DNA of 37,108 nucleotides from a virus: the IMG/VR virus record IMGVR_UViG_3300027525_000642, positions 1-37,108 of that record; one strand, written 5' to 3'. Below are positions 7,962 through 15,717 of this stretch, in pieces. The notes beneath the pieces are model-generated. The model saw only the letters and a list, made by a program, of their open reading frames with translations, was not told the origin of the DNA and did not search any database. A program made the translations under genes and the position numbers. The number at the start of each line of letters is the position of its first letter. Position 1 is the first letter of the stretch.

Positions 7962-8691
7962 AAGCCTCCATGCGCTTGACAAGGTTCACTGTAGCGACCT
8001 CAAGAGCACGTTGTGTAGCAATACCGACTGTAGACTGATCGAATCCCATTTTAGGATCTTTAAACATACCCTCACCAATCTGAGTAGCTGTTCCTTGTCC
8101 TGATGCTACAATGTACTGTGAGTTGTCTACATTAACCATTCTGATTTGAATACCGATGATGGTAGTGTTAGTCTTTTGGACTTTACCTTTGTTATAATCT
8201 TCTCCGTATGATACAGCGAAGTCGTAAATTTCAGCATAGACAATGTATTTTGGTACAGCTATACCTTCCATGGTAAGTTCTGTTTGACCGTTGGACATAC
8301 CTTCTAACTCTGTCTCCCATGCATCTAACATCTGAGATACAATAGCATCTTTCTCTTCAGCATAGCTAAAGCGGCCTGTCATCTCAAAGTTCTCAATAAT
8401 TCTATTTGATACTCCTAAACCAACTCTCTTGTCTCTAAGCTCAGGAAACATATCCCACAGCTCTTTATTAACGTTTAGTTTAGATAACTGTACTACTTGT
8501 CTTTCACCTGTGTAGATTGGTAGAGTATTTAACTCTTCTGCCTTCTCAAACTCAGCTTGATATTGAACTACTCCAATAGAAGAGCTACAAGACGTAGCCA
8601 TTCCTCCTACAAAGAGCAAACTAAATACAACTAATACTAAACCTAGTGGAGCAAATATAAGCTCTAAAACTTCATCTCTTCTTGTTCTCAT
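7951..8691 (-). CDS. CsgG-like outer-membrane lipoprotein
   Basis: A 246-aa protein with an N-terminal membrane segment ending GGMATSC-SSS; Cys35 is a plausible lipidation site. The core matches CsgG/curli-assembly-type proteins: LGVSNRIIENFEMTGRFSYAEEKD (DNA positions near 8400), IGIQIRMVNVDNSQYIVASG and a final helix ATQRALEVATVNLVKRM. In bacteria CsgG is a nonameric lipoprotein channel that exports curli subunits across the outer membrane. Here it begins an exported-protein operon (CsgG-like, Gly-rich barrel, two exported proteins). The N-terminus is longer and more charged than a standard lipoprotein signal, so it may instead be anchored in the inner membrane. Confidence 0.7.
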   Translation of the reverse strand: MRTRRDEVLELIFAPLGLVLVVFSLLFVGGMATSCSSSIGVVQYQAEFEKAEELNTLPIYTGERQVVQLSKLNVNKELWDMFPELRDKRVGLGVSNRIIENFEMTGRFSYAEEKDAIVSQMLDAWETELEGMSNGQTELTMEGIAVPKYIVYAEIYDFAVSYGEDYNKGKVQKTNTTIIGIQIRMVNVDNSQYIVASGQGTATQIGEGMFKDPKMGFDQSTVGIATQRALEVATVNLVKRMEAYGW

Positions 8692-8693
8692 GA

Positions 8694-9068
8694 TTACTTA
8701 CCTGCGTTACGTTCTTCTTTTGCTTTCTTTAGACGAGCCATTCTTTCAGCATTTGTCTCCGGCTTCTCTTCAACTACCTCAACTGGTGCTGCAGGAACTT
8801 CCTTAACAGTCTCTCTGATGATAGTTGTCTGAGATGGCGCAGCTTTCTGTTCTGGCATATTAATAATAATCTCTGGACCAGTCACATTAACACTCTGTTG
8901 GTTGTTCTGTACAGGTGCAGCTACTTCTGTAGCAGCTTCTTCCTCTATACCGAACAAAGCGTCGATGTGAGTTGTTACATAAGCGCCGGCGCCTGTGATG
9001 ATTGTTGTACCGATACCGAGGATAGTCTTCTTAAGAGTTGACATTCCTCCTTCTTGTTCTTCTGACAT
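8694..9068 (-). CDS. Membrane-anchored linker protein
   Basis: A 124-aa protein with one hydrophobic helix near the start (KKTILGIGTTIITGAGAYVTTHID). A Gln/Pro/Ala/Glu-rich stretch follows (VQNNQQSVNVTGPEIIINMP; VPAAPVEVVEEKP), then a basic helical tail (NAERMARLKKAKEERNAGK). It looks like an anchored flexible linker of the TonB/periplasm-spanning type, though no TonB C-terminal domain is present. It lies between the T9SS-sorted protein and the CsgG-like gene with gaps of 2-3 nt, so it belongs to the same operon. No family recognised. Confidence 0.6.
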   Translation of the reverse strand: MSEEQEGGMSTLKKTILGIGTTIITGAGAYVTTHIDALFGIEEEAATEVAAPVQNNQQSVNVTGPEIIINMPEQKAAPSQTTIIRETVKEVPAAPVEVVEEKPETNAERMARLKKAKEERNAGK

Positions 9069-9071
9069 AAT

Positions 9072-10994
9072 TTAGTATTTAATTATTCTATAAACTTTTT
9101 CTCTATCATGAGCAACTAGCTTGATTAAGTATGTACCTTTTGGAAGGTTACTTAATTGGAAGCCTTGGAATTGGAAACCTTTCTGTTGAATTTGATCTTC
9201 CCAGTACATAACCTGCTGGCCGTACATATTGTAAACTGCAGCGCGTAAAGTGCTACCTTCGTAATCGTTGTGGTGCTCAATGAAGACCCAGTTATCATAA
9301 TCAGCTGATGTTGGATTAGGATATACTTTAAAGCCTTCAATAAGCTCTAACAAGCCTGGCTCGATTGACATCTTATTAACAACTGAACCATCGTTAGGTG
9401 AAGGCTTGATGTTTAAGTCATAAGCATTCTCATCACCAGCAAACTTCTGGCTGATCTTTAGAGGAGATGTCTGCCAACCTAGAGGTTGAATAACTTCGAA
9501 GTTGAAAGTAAAGGTTGTAGTCATGTCTGTAATCACAGATGGGTTAAGCTTGTCTTCGTGACCGGCCCAGAATACTTTTCCTTTCTCTACTGATAGGATT
9601 GAAGTCCACTTAGAAGGTGCATCACCCATATCGATAGAAGTAAATCTAAAGATATTAGTATCATACTCGATAGCCATTTGAGCTGCTCCGATACTGTTGC
9701 CGTAAGTAAACATTACAACAGGAACTTGCATCTCATAATCCTGAGTCATTACTAGCTTAGGAATTCTAAACTGAACTGTATCGTCGATGTTCTGCATATA
9801 GACAGCTGGGTCTAAGATGTACTCAGTACCTGTACCTGGGTTAGCCATCTTACCTACTAGTACAGCTGGGTTGTTATAGCCAGTTGTAGTAGCGTCACCA
9901 ATTACATAGATGTAAGGCTTTAAGCTATCCATTCCGTTTACTAACGTATCGATTGCATATCTCCTAGGAGCACTAGTCCAAGCAGGGAAAGAAGTAGCAG
10001 CTACTGCTGATTGCCATTCTGAAGGCCATAGTACAGCTACGTTATTAACGCCTGTGAATAAAGAGTTCCAGTTAGTAGTTCCTAGAGCTAATCTGTTAAA
10101 GACTGCGAATGCATCAGAGATAGTAGCATCACCACTCTCGTTGATATCACCTTCATATAATTCAATACCTGTTAAAGTATCTTGCATTGAAGCAGCATTA
10201 GCTAATTTATAAGCATCTACAATAGAGATAGCAGAGCCGTCAGACATTGTGTCAGTCTGAGTTACTAATCTTAAATGCCAGTAAGCAGTATCGATTGGGT
10301 GAGTAACAACCATAAGGCCAGTTGCATCTGTAGAATCAGATACGATAGTTGTCCATGAACCTTGAGTATCTGTTTTTAATCTCTTAGAAGCTGTAAACCA
10401 AACTCCTAATGCATTTGATCCATCAGCGTTTCTAACTTTGATTGGGAATGATTGAGGCTGCATCTGGAAGTTACCTCCGTAGTTATACATTCCTAAAGCA
10501 ACGTCTGTACCGTTGCCAGTTGTAGCTAAGTTGTTATAGGAAGTAGAGCCTGCAATAGCAATTGAGTCAGCAATACCAGCATAAGCTGAAGAGTGAGTCA
10601 ATCTTAATTTAAACATTGCTCCGTCAGCCCAGTTAAAGTTAGAGGATGTTCCTGTGTAAGAAGCGATTACGTTAATGTAATCTCCGCTCTTAAAGTAAGA
10701 GCCGTATTTGTCTGCTACAGGAGTGGCTGTTGGTCCCCAGTAAATCTGAGCGTTGGAGAATCTAACAGCATCGTAGAACAATCTGAACTGAACAGCTTTG
10801 ACATCATTTGCTGTAGGGTTAGCAAAGTGGATGTAGATGTCTGTCGTTACAGAAGTATCCTCTAATGTGAAGAGGGTATCTACTAAGATGTAAGGACTGT
10901 TGGAATTTGGAGCTGTGAGTACTTCAAGCTTACCATTCTGTCCAAAGGCAGTTAGGCTGATTAATGCAGCTAATGCTACAAATAATTTTTTCAT
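9072..10994 (-). CDS. T9SS-sorted surface protein with cohesin-like and dockerin-like modules
   Basis: A 640-aa protein with signal peptide MKKLFVALAALISLTAFGQ. Residues about 25-180 and 400-530 look like cohesin-type beta-sandwiches (AVQFRLFYDAVRFSNAQIYW; AQMAIEYDTNIFRFTSIDMG). Residues about 277-305 (GDINESGDATISDAFAVFNR) match a dockerin calcium-binding repeat. Residues 555-640 (FKVYPNPTSADY ... LSNLPKGTYLIKLVAHD ... YRIIKY) are a typical T9SS type A sorting domain. In Bacteroidota such a tail sends proteins through the PorU-type secretion machine to the cell surface, where it is cleaved. T9SS is restricted to Bacteroidota, so this fixes the host phylum. It starts the envelope operon. Confidence 0.88.
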   Translation of the reverse strand: MKKLFVALAALISLTAFGQNGKLEVLTAPNSNSPYILVDTLFTLEDTSVTTDIYIHFANPTANDVKAVQFRLFYDAVRFSNAQIYWGPTATPVADKYGSYFKSGDYINVIASYTGTSSNFNWADGAMFKLRLTHSSAYAGIADSIAIAGSTSYNNLATTGNGTDVALGMYNYGGNFQMQPQSFPIKVRNADGSNALGVWFTASKRLKTDTQGSWTTIVSDSTDATGLMVVTHPIDTAYWHLRLVTQTDTMSDGSAISIVDAYKLANAASMQDTLTGIELYEGDINESGDATISDAFAVFNRLALGTTNWNSLFTGVNNVAVLWPSEWQSAVAATSFPAWTSAPRRYAIDTLVNGMDSLKPYIYVIGDATTTGYNNPAVLVGKMANPGTGTEYILDPAVYMQNIDDTVQFRIPKLVMTQDYEMQVPVVMFTYGNSIGAAQMAIEYDTNIFRFTSIDMGDAPSKWTSILSVEKGKVFWAGHEDKLNPSVITDMTTTFTFNFEVIQPLGWQTSPLKISQKFAGDENAYDLNIKPSPNDGSVVNKMSIEPGLLELIEGFKVYPNPTSADYDNWVFIEHHNDYEGSTLRAAVYNMYGQQVMYWEDQIQQKGFQFQGFQLSNLPKGTYLIKLVAHDREKVYRIIKY

Positions 10995-11012
10995 AAGTCG
11001 TCATAGTTTAAT

Positions 11013-11042
11013 AGAACTAACGAAAACAATTACCTGTAACAA
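11013..11042 (-). promoter_or_regulatory. Probable promoter, TTG-N19-TTAGTTCT
   Basis: The minus strand has TTG at 11042-11040 and, 19 nt on, TTAGTTCT preceded by TTTTCG, as in the other promoters. The -7 box is less canonical. Its location just after the terminator at 11068-11083 and before the large envelope operon supports it. Confidence 0.45.
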
Positions 11043-11067
11043 TTCTTTAATAAATAGAAACAGGAAT

Positions 11068-11083
11068 AGGGACCGTAGTCCCT
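11068..11083 (-). terminator. Hairpin with C(UACG)G tetraloop
   Basis: The minus strand reads AGGGAC-UACG-GUCCCU, a perfect six-pair stem closed by a stable UNCG-class tetraloop. A U-rich stretch (ATTCCTGTTTCTATTTATT) follows. It lies after the last small ORF of the 11793 operon and before the envelope operon, as expected for a terminator. The same C(UACG)G design recurs at 24512-24527. Confidence 0.7.
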
Positions 11084-11109
11084 TTCCCTAATTTATTCTT
11101 TCTTTAAAC

Positions 11110-11211
11110 TTACTCCTCTTCTTCCGAGTGCTCGTTGTAGATGGATTCTTGAATACCATCATACATCCAAACAGGCTCGTTGAAGTGAATACTAATCAGC
11201 GGTTTGTTCAT
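11110..11211 (-). CDS. Acidic 33-residue peptide
   Basis: The long frame (from 11382) lies almost wholly inside the zinc-ribbon gene and is unlikely. The internal ATG at 11211 gives a 33-aa acidic peptide (starting MNKPLISIHFNEPVWMYDGI, ending HSEEEE) that overlaps the preceding stop by only 20 nt and runs to just before the terminator. No known function. Confidence 0.4.
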   Translation of the reverse strand: MNKPLISIHFNEPVWMYDGIQESIYNEHSEEEE

Positions 11212-11434
11212 TTCCCAGGTCTTTAACTTCTTTAGGTAAAAATTCTGTATTGATATGACCGCAAGCGGTACATGCAAAGACTGGGATAGGAAGGTACGAA
11301 GTTTGTCCTGTACCTGTGAGTAGGCCTGATACTTTGCGGATATGGAGCGCTTGCTCAAAATACAAGTGTCCGCATTCATCACACGATACTGGTGATGTTT
11401 GATCTAAACTTACGTTTACGTTAGGTTGGTTCAT
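11192..11434 (-). CDS. Zinc-ribbon protein
   Basis: An 80-aa protein with two CxxC pairs, SCDECGHLYF (residues 17-26) and ACTACGHINTEF (about 54-65), the spacing of a small zinc ribbon. Such proteins are often found near structural genes in T4-like phages, or act as DNA or RNA adaptors. The start overlaps the stop of the histone-like gene as ATGA (11431-11434), so the two are translationally coupled. Function unknown. Confidence 0.7.
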   Translation of the reverse strand: MNQPNVNVSLDQTSPVSCDECGHLYFEQALHIRKVSGLLTGTGQTSYLPIPVFACTACGHINTEFLPKEVKDLGNEQTAD

Positions 11435-11793
11435 TTCTTAGCTGCTGGCTTACGATTGTTTCTACGACGTGGGGTAGGTTTCTTAGCAGCTTCTACTACT
11501 TCAACTTTAGGAGCTTCTACTTTAGGAGCAGGAGCGGTAGCTGGTTTGTTAGCTGGCTTTCTATTAGCAGGCTTACGTCCTTTTCTAGGAGCGCCTTTAG
11601 CAGCACTAACAACATCTTTAGATTGCTTAGCAACCTCTTTAGCAGCTTCAAGTACATCTCTAGTCTCTTCAGCTACTCTTTTAGCTCTTTCGCGAATAAC
11701 TTGGATGTCTTCTTTTACTTCTTCAACAACTTCGATTACTTTTTCATCAATGGTAGTTTTACCTAGTAACCAATTCCAAAAACGTTTTAACAT
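11431..11793 (-). CDS. Histone-H1-like basic protein with helical N-terminal half
   Basis: A 120-aa protein. Residues 1-65 form a charged amphipathic helix or coiled coil (EVVEEVKEDIQVIRERAKRV). Residues 66-120 are Lys/Ala/Pro/Arg-rich with PAxKPA-like repeats (GRKPANRKPANKPATAPAPK; RRRNNRKPAAKK), like bacterial histone-H1-type tails. A role in binding or compacting phage DNA is plausible. A scaffold or virion-internal role is the alternative. A TATATATTTATAT motif lies 24-38 nt upstream of its start. Confidence 0.6.
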   Translation of the reverse strand: MLKRFWNWLLGKTTIDEKVIEVVEEVKEDIQVIRERAKRVAEETRDVLEAAKEVAKQSKDVVSAAKGAPRKGRKPANRKPANKPATAPAPKVEAPKVEVVEAAKKPTPRRRNNRKPAAKK

Positions 11794-11816
11794 GATAATT
11801 TAATTTAGTGTTCTTT

Positions 11817-11831
11817 TATATAAATATATAC
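11817..11831 (-). promoter_or_regulatory. TATATATTTATAT motif
   Basis: The minus strand reads GTATATATTTATATA, followed by AAAGAAC, upstream of the histone-like gene. It is nearly identical to the copies at 1631-1645 and 21582-21595. No -33 TTG is found. It is probably a second class of phage promoter. Confidence 0.4.
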
Positions 11832-11841
11832 TGATTATGTT

Positions 11842-12342
11842 TTAATACGGTTTATCATCGTATTTCTCATGGAGAAAGTTATAAAATTCAAGTACAGTCT
11901 CACCGGCAAAGCTCTCTAAGTGAAGCATAATCTCATCCCGGTTCATCCCGAAGATACGTCCTACGTACTTAAAGAAGCCTTCTAACCGGCGATTCTCTTC
12001 CTTCTCATGATCTTCTAAGAGACGTTTACGTCGAGCTAGATCTACAGCACACACCTCTAAGAACTTCTGCCAGTCTCCTTGAAGCTCAAACCACTTACGG
12101 CGTAGACGATGCTCTACCAACTGAGCTTCAAACTTATAAGGAGCAGGATCAAAGTCTCCATTCTTAACTCGCTCTAGAGGAGAAGCCTTACCGGTCAATG
12201 GACGAGTCTTAGGAGTATAGCTCTTCCACCACATAAAGCGGTTATAGGGCATCTTAAAATAGTTTTTCTTAAAAAAAGCCTCTAACCACTCTTCGGTGTG
12301 GATAGGTTGATAAGGACACTGATCCTTTTCGTCGTACTTCAT
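11842..12342 (-). CDS. Conserved-looking phage protein, unknown, Trp/Arg-rich
   Basis: The frame can be read from a GTG at 12390, but that codon lies inside the terminator hairpin upstream of the promoter, so it cannot be used. The ATG at 12342 (MKYDEKDQ) has GGAAAG six bases before it and gives 166 aa; an ATG at 12354 would be almost leaderless. The protein is soluble, rich in Trp, Phe, Lys and Arg, and mostly helical (EHRLRRKWFELQGDWQKFLE; LARRKRLLEDHEKEENRRLE). No family recognised. It has its own promoter and stands alone between the receptor and histone-like genes. Confidence 0.65.
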   Translation of the reverse strand: MKYDEKDQCPYQPIHTEEWLEAFFKKNYFKMPYNRFMWWKSYTPKTRPLTGKASPLERVKNGDFDPAPYKFEAQLVEHRLRRKWFELQGDWQKFLEVCAVDLARRKRLLEDHEKEENRRLEGFFKYVGRIFGMNRDEIMLHLESFAGETVLEFYNFLHEKYDDKPY

Positions 12343-12358
12343 AACACTTTCCATGACC

Positions 12359-12389
12359 TTAATATACGAAAAAAGGGTGACCGAAGCCA
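12359..12389 (-). promoter_or_regulatory. Promoter with terminator in its spacer, TGG-N20-TATATTAA
   Basis: The minus strand has TATATTAA at 12366-12359 preceded by TTTTTTCG. Twenty nucleotides upstream is TGG at 12389-12387 (TTG in sister promoters). The spacer is largely the stem-loop and U-run of the receptor gene's terminator. It would drive the gene starting at 12342. Confidence 0.55.
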
Positions 12390-12392
12390 CCC
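12369..12392 (-). terminator. Rho-independent terminator of the TonB receptor gene
   Basis: The minus strand reads GGGUGGC-UUCG-GUCACCC followed by six T. This is a seven-pair stem (one G-U pair) closed by a C(UUCG)G tetraloop. It begins 26 nt after the receptor stop codon. A textbook intrinsic terminator. Confidence 0.88.
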
Positions 12393-12417
12393 TCTCTTCA
12401 AATATATTTCCCGAAAC

Positions 12418-14955
12418 TTAGAAGTTGTACTTCAAGCTAGCGTTCCAAGTACGGCCGAAACCAAACCATACTGAGTTACGAACGTCGATACCATTCCAGG
12501 TAACAGAGTTCTCATCAGCGTGGATGTTTGTTTCAGACTCAGCGATGTAAGTAGCATCAAATAAGTTGTTGACGTTTACTCTCAAAGACCACTTCTCACC
12601 TAAGCGAGTAGTAAGGCCGGCATCTACTAAACCGTATGAAGGAAGCTTAAGAGCTCCAGCATTGTCTGGTTGAGTAAAGACAGCATCTACAATAGAGTAG
12701 TCAGCATAAAGACCATCTACAAAGCGGTAACCTAAATCAAGAGCAATCCACTTATTAGCGCGGTAGTCAGCAGCTAAGTAAGTAGTGAACTGAGCAGCAT
12801 CACCAACCTTAGCACCCTTTAAGTAAAGAGTACCTGTACCGATTGATTGCTGTTGATCGTCGAACAACTCTGCATCAAAGTCTTTAGTGTATCTCCAATC
12901 ACCGATAGAAGTCATAGCAGTCAACTTCAACTTAGGAGTTGCGTTGTATACACCTTCAACTTCAATACCGTTGTGACGTACGTCGATATTACGGAACTGA
13001 CCGTAACCCTGATCACCTTGAGCATTAAACAATGCACGAGTGATAAAACGATTACCCCACGTTGTAGAGTAAGCATTTACATTTAAGGTAAGTTTGCTGC
13101 TGTTATAACCGTAACCTAATTCTAGAGAGGTAATCTCTTCGTTCTGTAGGTCTTCGTTAATAAGGTTAGCATAGTTAGGGAATACAGCATCAAACTGAGG
13201 CTGACGAGAGATGTAACCAGTATTAAAGAATACGTTAGAGTACTCGTTAATGTTATAGTTAGCACCGCCCTTTAAGTATCCGCCTCCTAGGTTAGCAACT
13301 TCTGAGATAGGAAGTGTCGGCTGGTCGAAGAAGTCTTCTCTCTGGAAAGATTGGTTAGATAATCCACCTTGCACTACAGCAGTAAGCTTAGTATCAGCCC
13401 ACTCCAGTAAACCATTAACGCCTTGCCATCCTACGATACCATTGTTGTAGTAGTCAATCTTAGGACCGTTCAAGCCAGTACCTGTAAATGGAGTAGCAGC
13501 AACAGTTGTAGTGATGAACTGACCTTCTGAGTTCTTGTTACCAGTTGAGTAGTAAGCGTCAAGACCCATCAAGTCATTCATAACACGGTAGTGGTAACCT
13601 TTGTATGTACGAAGATCAACACCGATAGAAGTTCTTAACTTACCGAACTGACCTTCTAAGTTAGAGATAGCTCCATACCAGTCGTGTGAGTTCATAGAAG
13701 CACGACGTACTAATACAGCTCTGTTAACATCGTTACTTCTGTAACCGTTAGAACCGACTAACAAGCCGTAGAACGGAGATGAAGTAAGTGAGTCAGTTGT
13801 ACCGTAACCATTAGTAGTACCTTGGTTAACAGCAATAGCAGCATTGAAATCAATAAAGCCATTTGAGTCACGAGTACCTCTACCATTATCTAAGTAATGC
13901 TCAGTAAGGTCCTTGTTGTAAGGATAGAAGTCGATATCTCCATTACGGAAGTTACCGCCTCGTGGTCCTGTGCCACCACCACGTCCGGCTGAACCGTACA
14001 ATGAAGTGTTTAGTTTCCAGTTGGAGTTGATGTTCCAGTCCCAGTTAATAGTAGCAAGAGGCTTATTGTAGAAGTTTCTACGCATATTAAACTCTTCACC
14101 ATTCAAGAAACCAGCATCGGTATTCCAACGACGGTCAATCCCCTCTTCACCAAAGTTCTGATAGTCACGGATAGATACCCATGCACTTCTTTGGTGGTGC
14201 CATTGACCAGCTCCTAAGAAGGAGAAGTTAAGGGCGTGATCGGAACCTTCAGGAGCATAACCTAATGCTGTGAAGTAGGTCCAACCTTCACCGGCTGTAC
14301 CGTACGCATATCCGTCACCTTGCCACTTGGAAAGAAGTACAGATGTAGCCCATCCGTTAGCATCCTTACCTGTGTTATAGACAACAGATGTTTTTGAGTA
14401 ACCATTGTTACCAGAAGTCTGGGAGATAGATCCACCTTCTTGCTTCTCTGCAGCCTTAGTGAAGATGGAGATAGTACCACCTACAGAAGGAACAGCTAAG
14501 CGGGAAGCACCTAAGCCGCGTTGGATCTGAATACCAGATGCAACATCAGTAAGGCCTTGCCAGTTGGACCAATAAACCCATCCACTCTCCATATCGTTGA
14601 CCGGCTGGCCGTTGATAAGAATAGATGTATTACGCTGGTCAAAGCCACGAAGGTTGATTCGTGAGTCGCCGTAACCACCACCTTGCTTGGTAGCGTATAC
14701 ACCTGGAGTGCGGTTCATTACTTCTGGGAACTCTAAGTTACCCACCTTTAGTTGGATCTCTGCTAAAGACAGAGTCGATACTGCTACAGGTGTCTCTCGA
14801 ACCTTAGCGATATCAATAACCCCTGAGGTTACAGTTACTTCGTCTAGCTGATAGAGCGAGTCGAGAGCTGTATAGTCAGGGGTCTCTTGTGCGAACGCTA
14901 CGTTGGAAGACAACACAATTGCTCCAAGTAACATCCAGAACTTACCTTTTTTCAT
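12418..14955 (-). CDS. TonB-dependent outer-membrane receptor
   Basis: An 845-aa protein of usual receptor length. It has signal peptide MKKGKFWMLLGAIVLSSNVAFAQ, a likely TonB box (DEVTVTS, residues 38-44) and a plug domain (about 50-165, with VMNRTPGVYATKQGGGYGDS and SILINGQPVNDMESG). A 22-strand-type barrel follows, ending in an aromatic residue (SLKYNF), as outer-membrane barrels do. The ligand is unknown. It lacks the N-terminal carboxypeptidase-regulatory domain of SusC proteins, and no SusD partner is present. It is monocistronic, with promoter at 15001-15030 and terminator at 12369-12392. Phage-encoded TonB receptors are very rare. Possible roles are metal or nutrient uptake during infection, or competitive masking of a host receptor. 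Confidence 0.9.
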   Translation of the reverse strand: MKKGKFWMLLGAIVLSSNVAFAQETPDYTALDSLYQLDEVTVTSGVIDIAKVRETPVAVSTLSLAEIQLKVGNLEFPEVMNRTPGVYATKQGGGYGDSRINLRGFDQRNTSILINGQPVNDMESGWVYWSNWQGLTDVASGIQIQRGLGASRLAVPSVGGTISIFTKAAEKQEGGSISQTSGNNGYSKTSVVYNTGKDANGWATSVLLSKWQGDGYAYGTAGEGWTYFTALGYAPEGSDHALNFSFLGAGQWHHQRSAWVSIRDYQNFGEEGIDRRWNTDAGFLNGEEFNMRRNFYNKPLATINWDWNINSNWKLNTSLYGSAGRGGGTGPRGGNFRNGDIDFYPYNKDLTEHYLDNGRGTRDSNGFIDFNAAIAVNQGTTNGYGTTDSLTSSPFYGLLVGSNGYRSNDVNRAVLVRRASMNSHDWYGAISNLEGQFGKLRTSIGVDLRTYKGYHYRVMNDLMGLDAYYSTGNKNSEGQFITTTVAATPFTGTGLNGPKIDYYNNGIVGWQGVNGLLEWADTKLTAVVQGGLSNQSFQREDFFDQPTLPISEVANLGGGYLKGGANYNINEYSNVFFNTGYISRQPQFDAVFPNYANLINEDLQNEEITSLELGYGYNSSKLTLNVNAYSTTWGNRFITRALFNAQGDQGYGQFRNIDVRHNGIEVEGVYNATPKLKLTAMTSIGDWRYTKDFDAELFDDQQQSIGTGTLYLKGAKVGDAAQFTTYLAADYRANKWIALDLGYRFVDGLYADYSIVDAVFTQPDNAGALKLPSYGLVDAGLTTRLGEKWSLRVNVNNLFDATYIAESETNIHADENSVTWNGIDVRNSVWFGFGRTWNASLKYNF

Positions 14956-15000
14956 AAGATAAAATTTAATTAAACAAAATTATAATACAACCGTTGGTAA

Positions 15001-15030
15001 TAAAGATACGAACTTAATTTAAACATACAA
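15001..15030 (-). promoter_or_regulatory. Promoter of TonB receptor gene, TTG-N19-TATCTTTA
   Basis: The minus strand has TTG at 15030-15028, a 19-nt spacer ending GTTCG, then TATCTTTA at 15008-15001. An A/T-rich leader of about 45 nt separates it from the start codon at 14955. It lies in the gap after the glycosyltransferase gene. Confidence 0.65.
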
Positions 15031-15051
15031 GCTCTTAATACAAATTTAATA

Positions 15052-15717
15052 TTAGAGTACCATCATCTTTTCGTGACCTACAATGATAGTCGGATCAATC
15101 CATACATCAAAACCTTTCTCCTTAATCATTTTACAGAAGGCAACATCTTCCATTGTAAAGTCTCTAACGAGTTTACCGTCAATATTATATTCAGTCCACA
15201 TAGGTTGGAACCAAGGATACTCTAGAGATTCAAATACTCCCTTCTTAGTAAGCACCCATCCAAAGCCTGTGTAGTCGGCTGTAAAGAGCTTTCCTTCTTT
15301 AGCTTGGACCATCTCTCGATTAAGAAACTGAAAGTGTCCGTTCTTCAAAAAGAACTCATCATCCCAATCCTCAACTGTTGCATAGTGAACATTATCGTTC
15401 ATCATGTAAAGACCTGATACGATATCTTTATCGTGATTTAAAAGCTTAAAGAAGTGCTCAGGAGTAAAGACGATATCGGAATCAATCCACATAATGTAAT
15501 CGTAGTCAAATTGACCGCCAAAAGGCTTTTGATCTACTCCTCTTAAGTTATCTCCTCCTAAGCACATATTGCGTACGTAGTACAATAGAGGTGAGTAGTG
15601 CTGAGACATAATAGGTTGGATGCCATTCTGTAGGCAGGCATACACTAACTCAGTCCAGGACTGTAAGAACTTTCCGGAAAACTCTCTACCTGGGAGAGCA
15701 AATATAACTTTCTTCAT
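15052..15717 (-). CDS. GT-A-like glycosyltransferase, copy 2
   Basis: A 221-aa protein with the nucleotide-sugar and metal-binding motif MWIDSDIVFTPEHFFKLL (DSD, about residues 76-79). The acceptor-side features YTGFGWVLTKKGVFESLEYP and DFTMEDVAFCKMIKEKGFDVW resemble GT2/GT62-type enzymes, the late Glu-Asp being the likely catalytic base. It is cytoplasmic, with no signal or membrane helix. It overlaps its upstream paralogue by 4 nt (ATGA). The tandem pair may modify virion or host-surface glycans. Confidence 0.75.
   Translation of the reverse strand: MKKVIFALPGREFSGKFLQSWTELVYACLQNGIQPIMSQHYSPLLYYVRNMCLGGDNLRGVDQKPFGGQFDYDYIMWIDSDIVFTPEHFFKLLNHDKDIVSGLYMMNDNVHYATVEDWDDEFFLKNGHFQFLNREMVQAKEGKLFTADYTGFGWVLTKKGVFESLEYPWFQPMWTEYNIDGKLVRDFTMEDVAFCKMIKEKGFDVWIDPTIIVGHEKMMVL

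Noticed and set aside
11212-11382. N-terminal part of the 90-codon frame 11110-11382
   Set aside because: It lies inside the zinc-ribbon gene, whose CxxC pairs and ATGA coupling make it the real one. Only the last 33 codons after ATG 11211 are kept.
12343-12390. Longer start (GTG 12390) for the 11842 gene
   Set aside because: The GTG lies inside the receptor gene's terminator hairpin and upstream of the promoter's -7 box, so the extra residues would not be on the transcript from that promoter.
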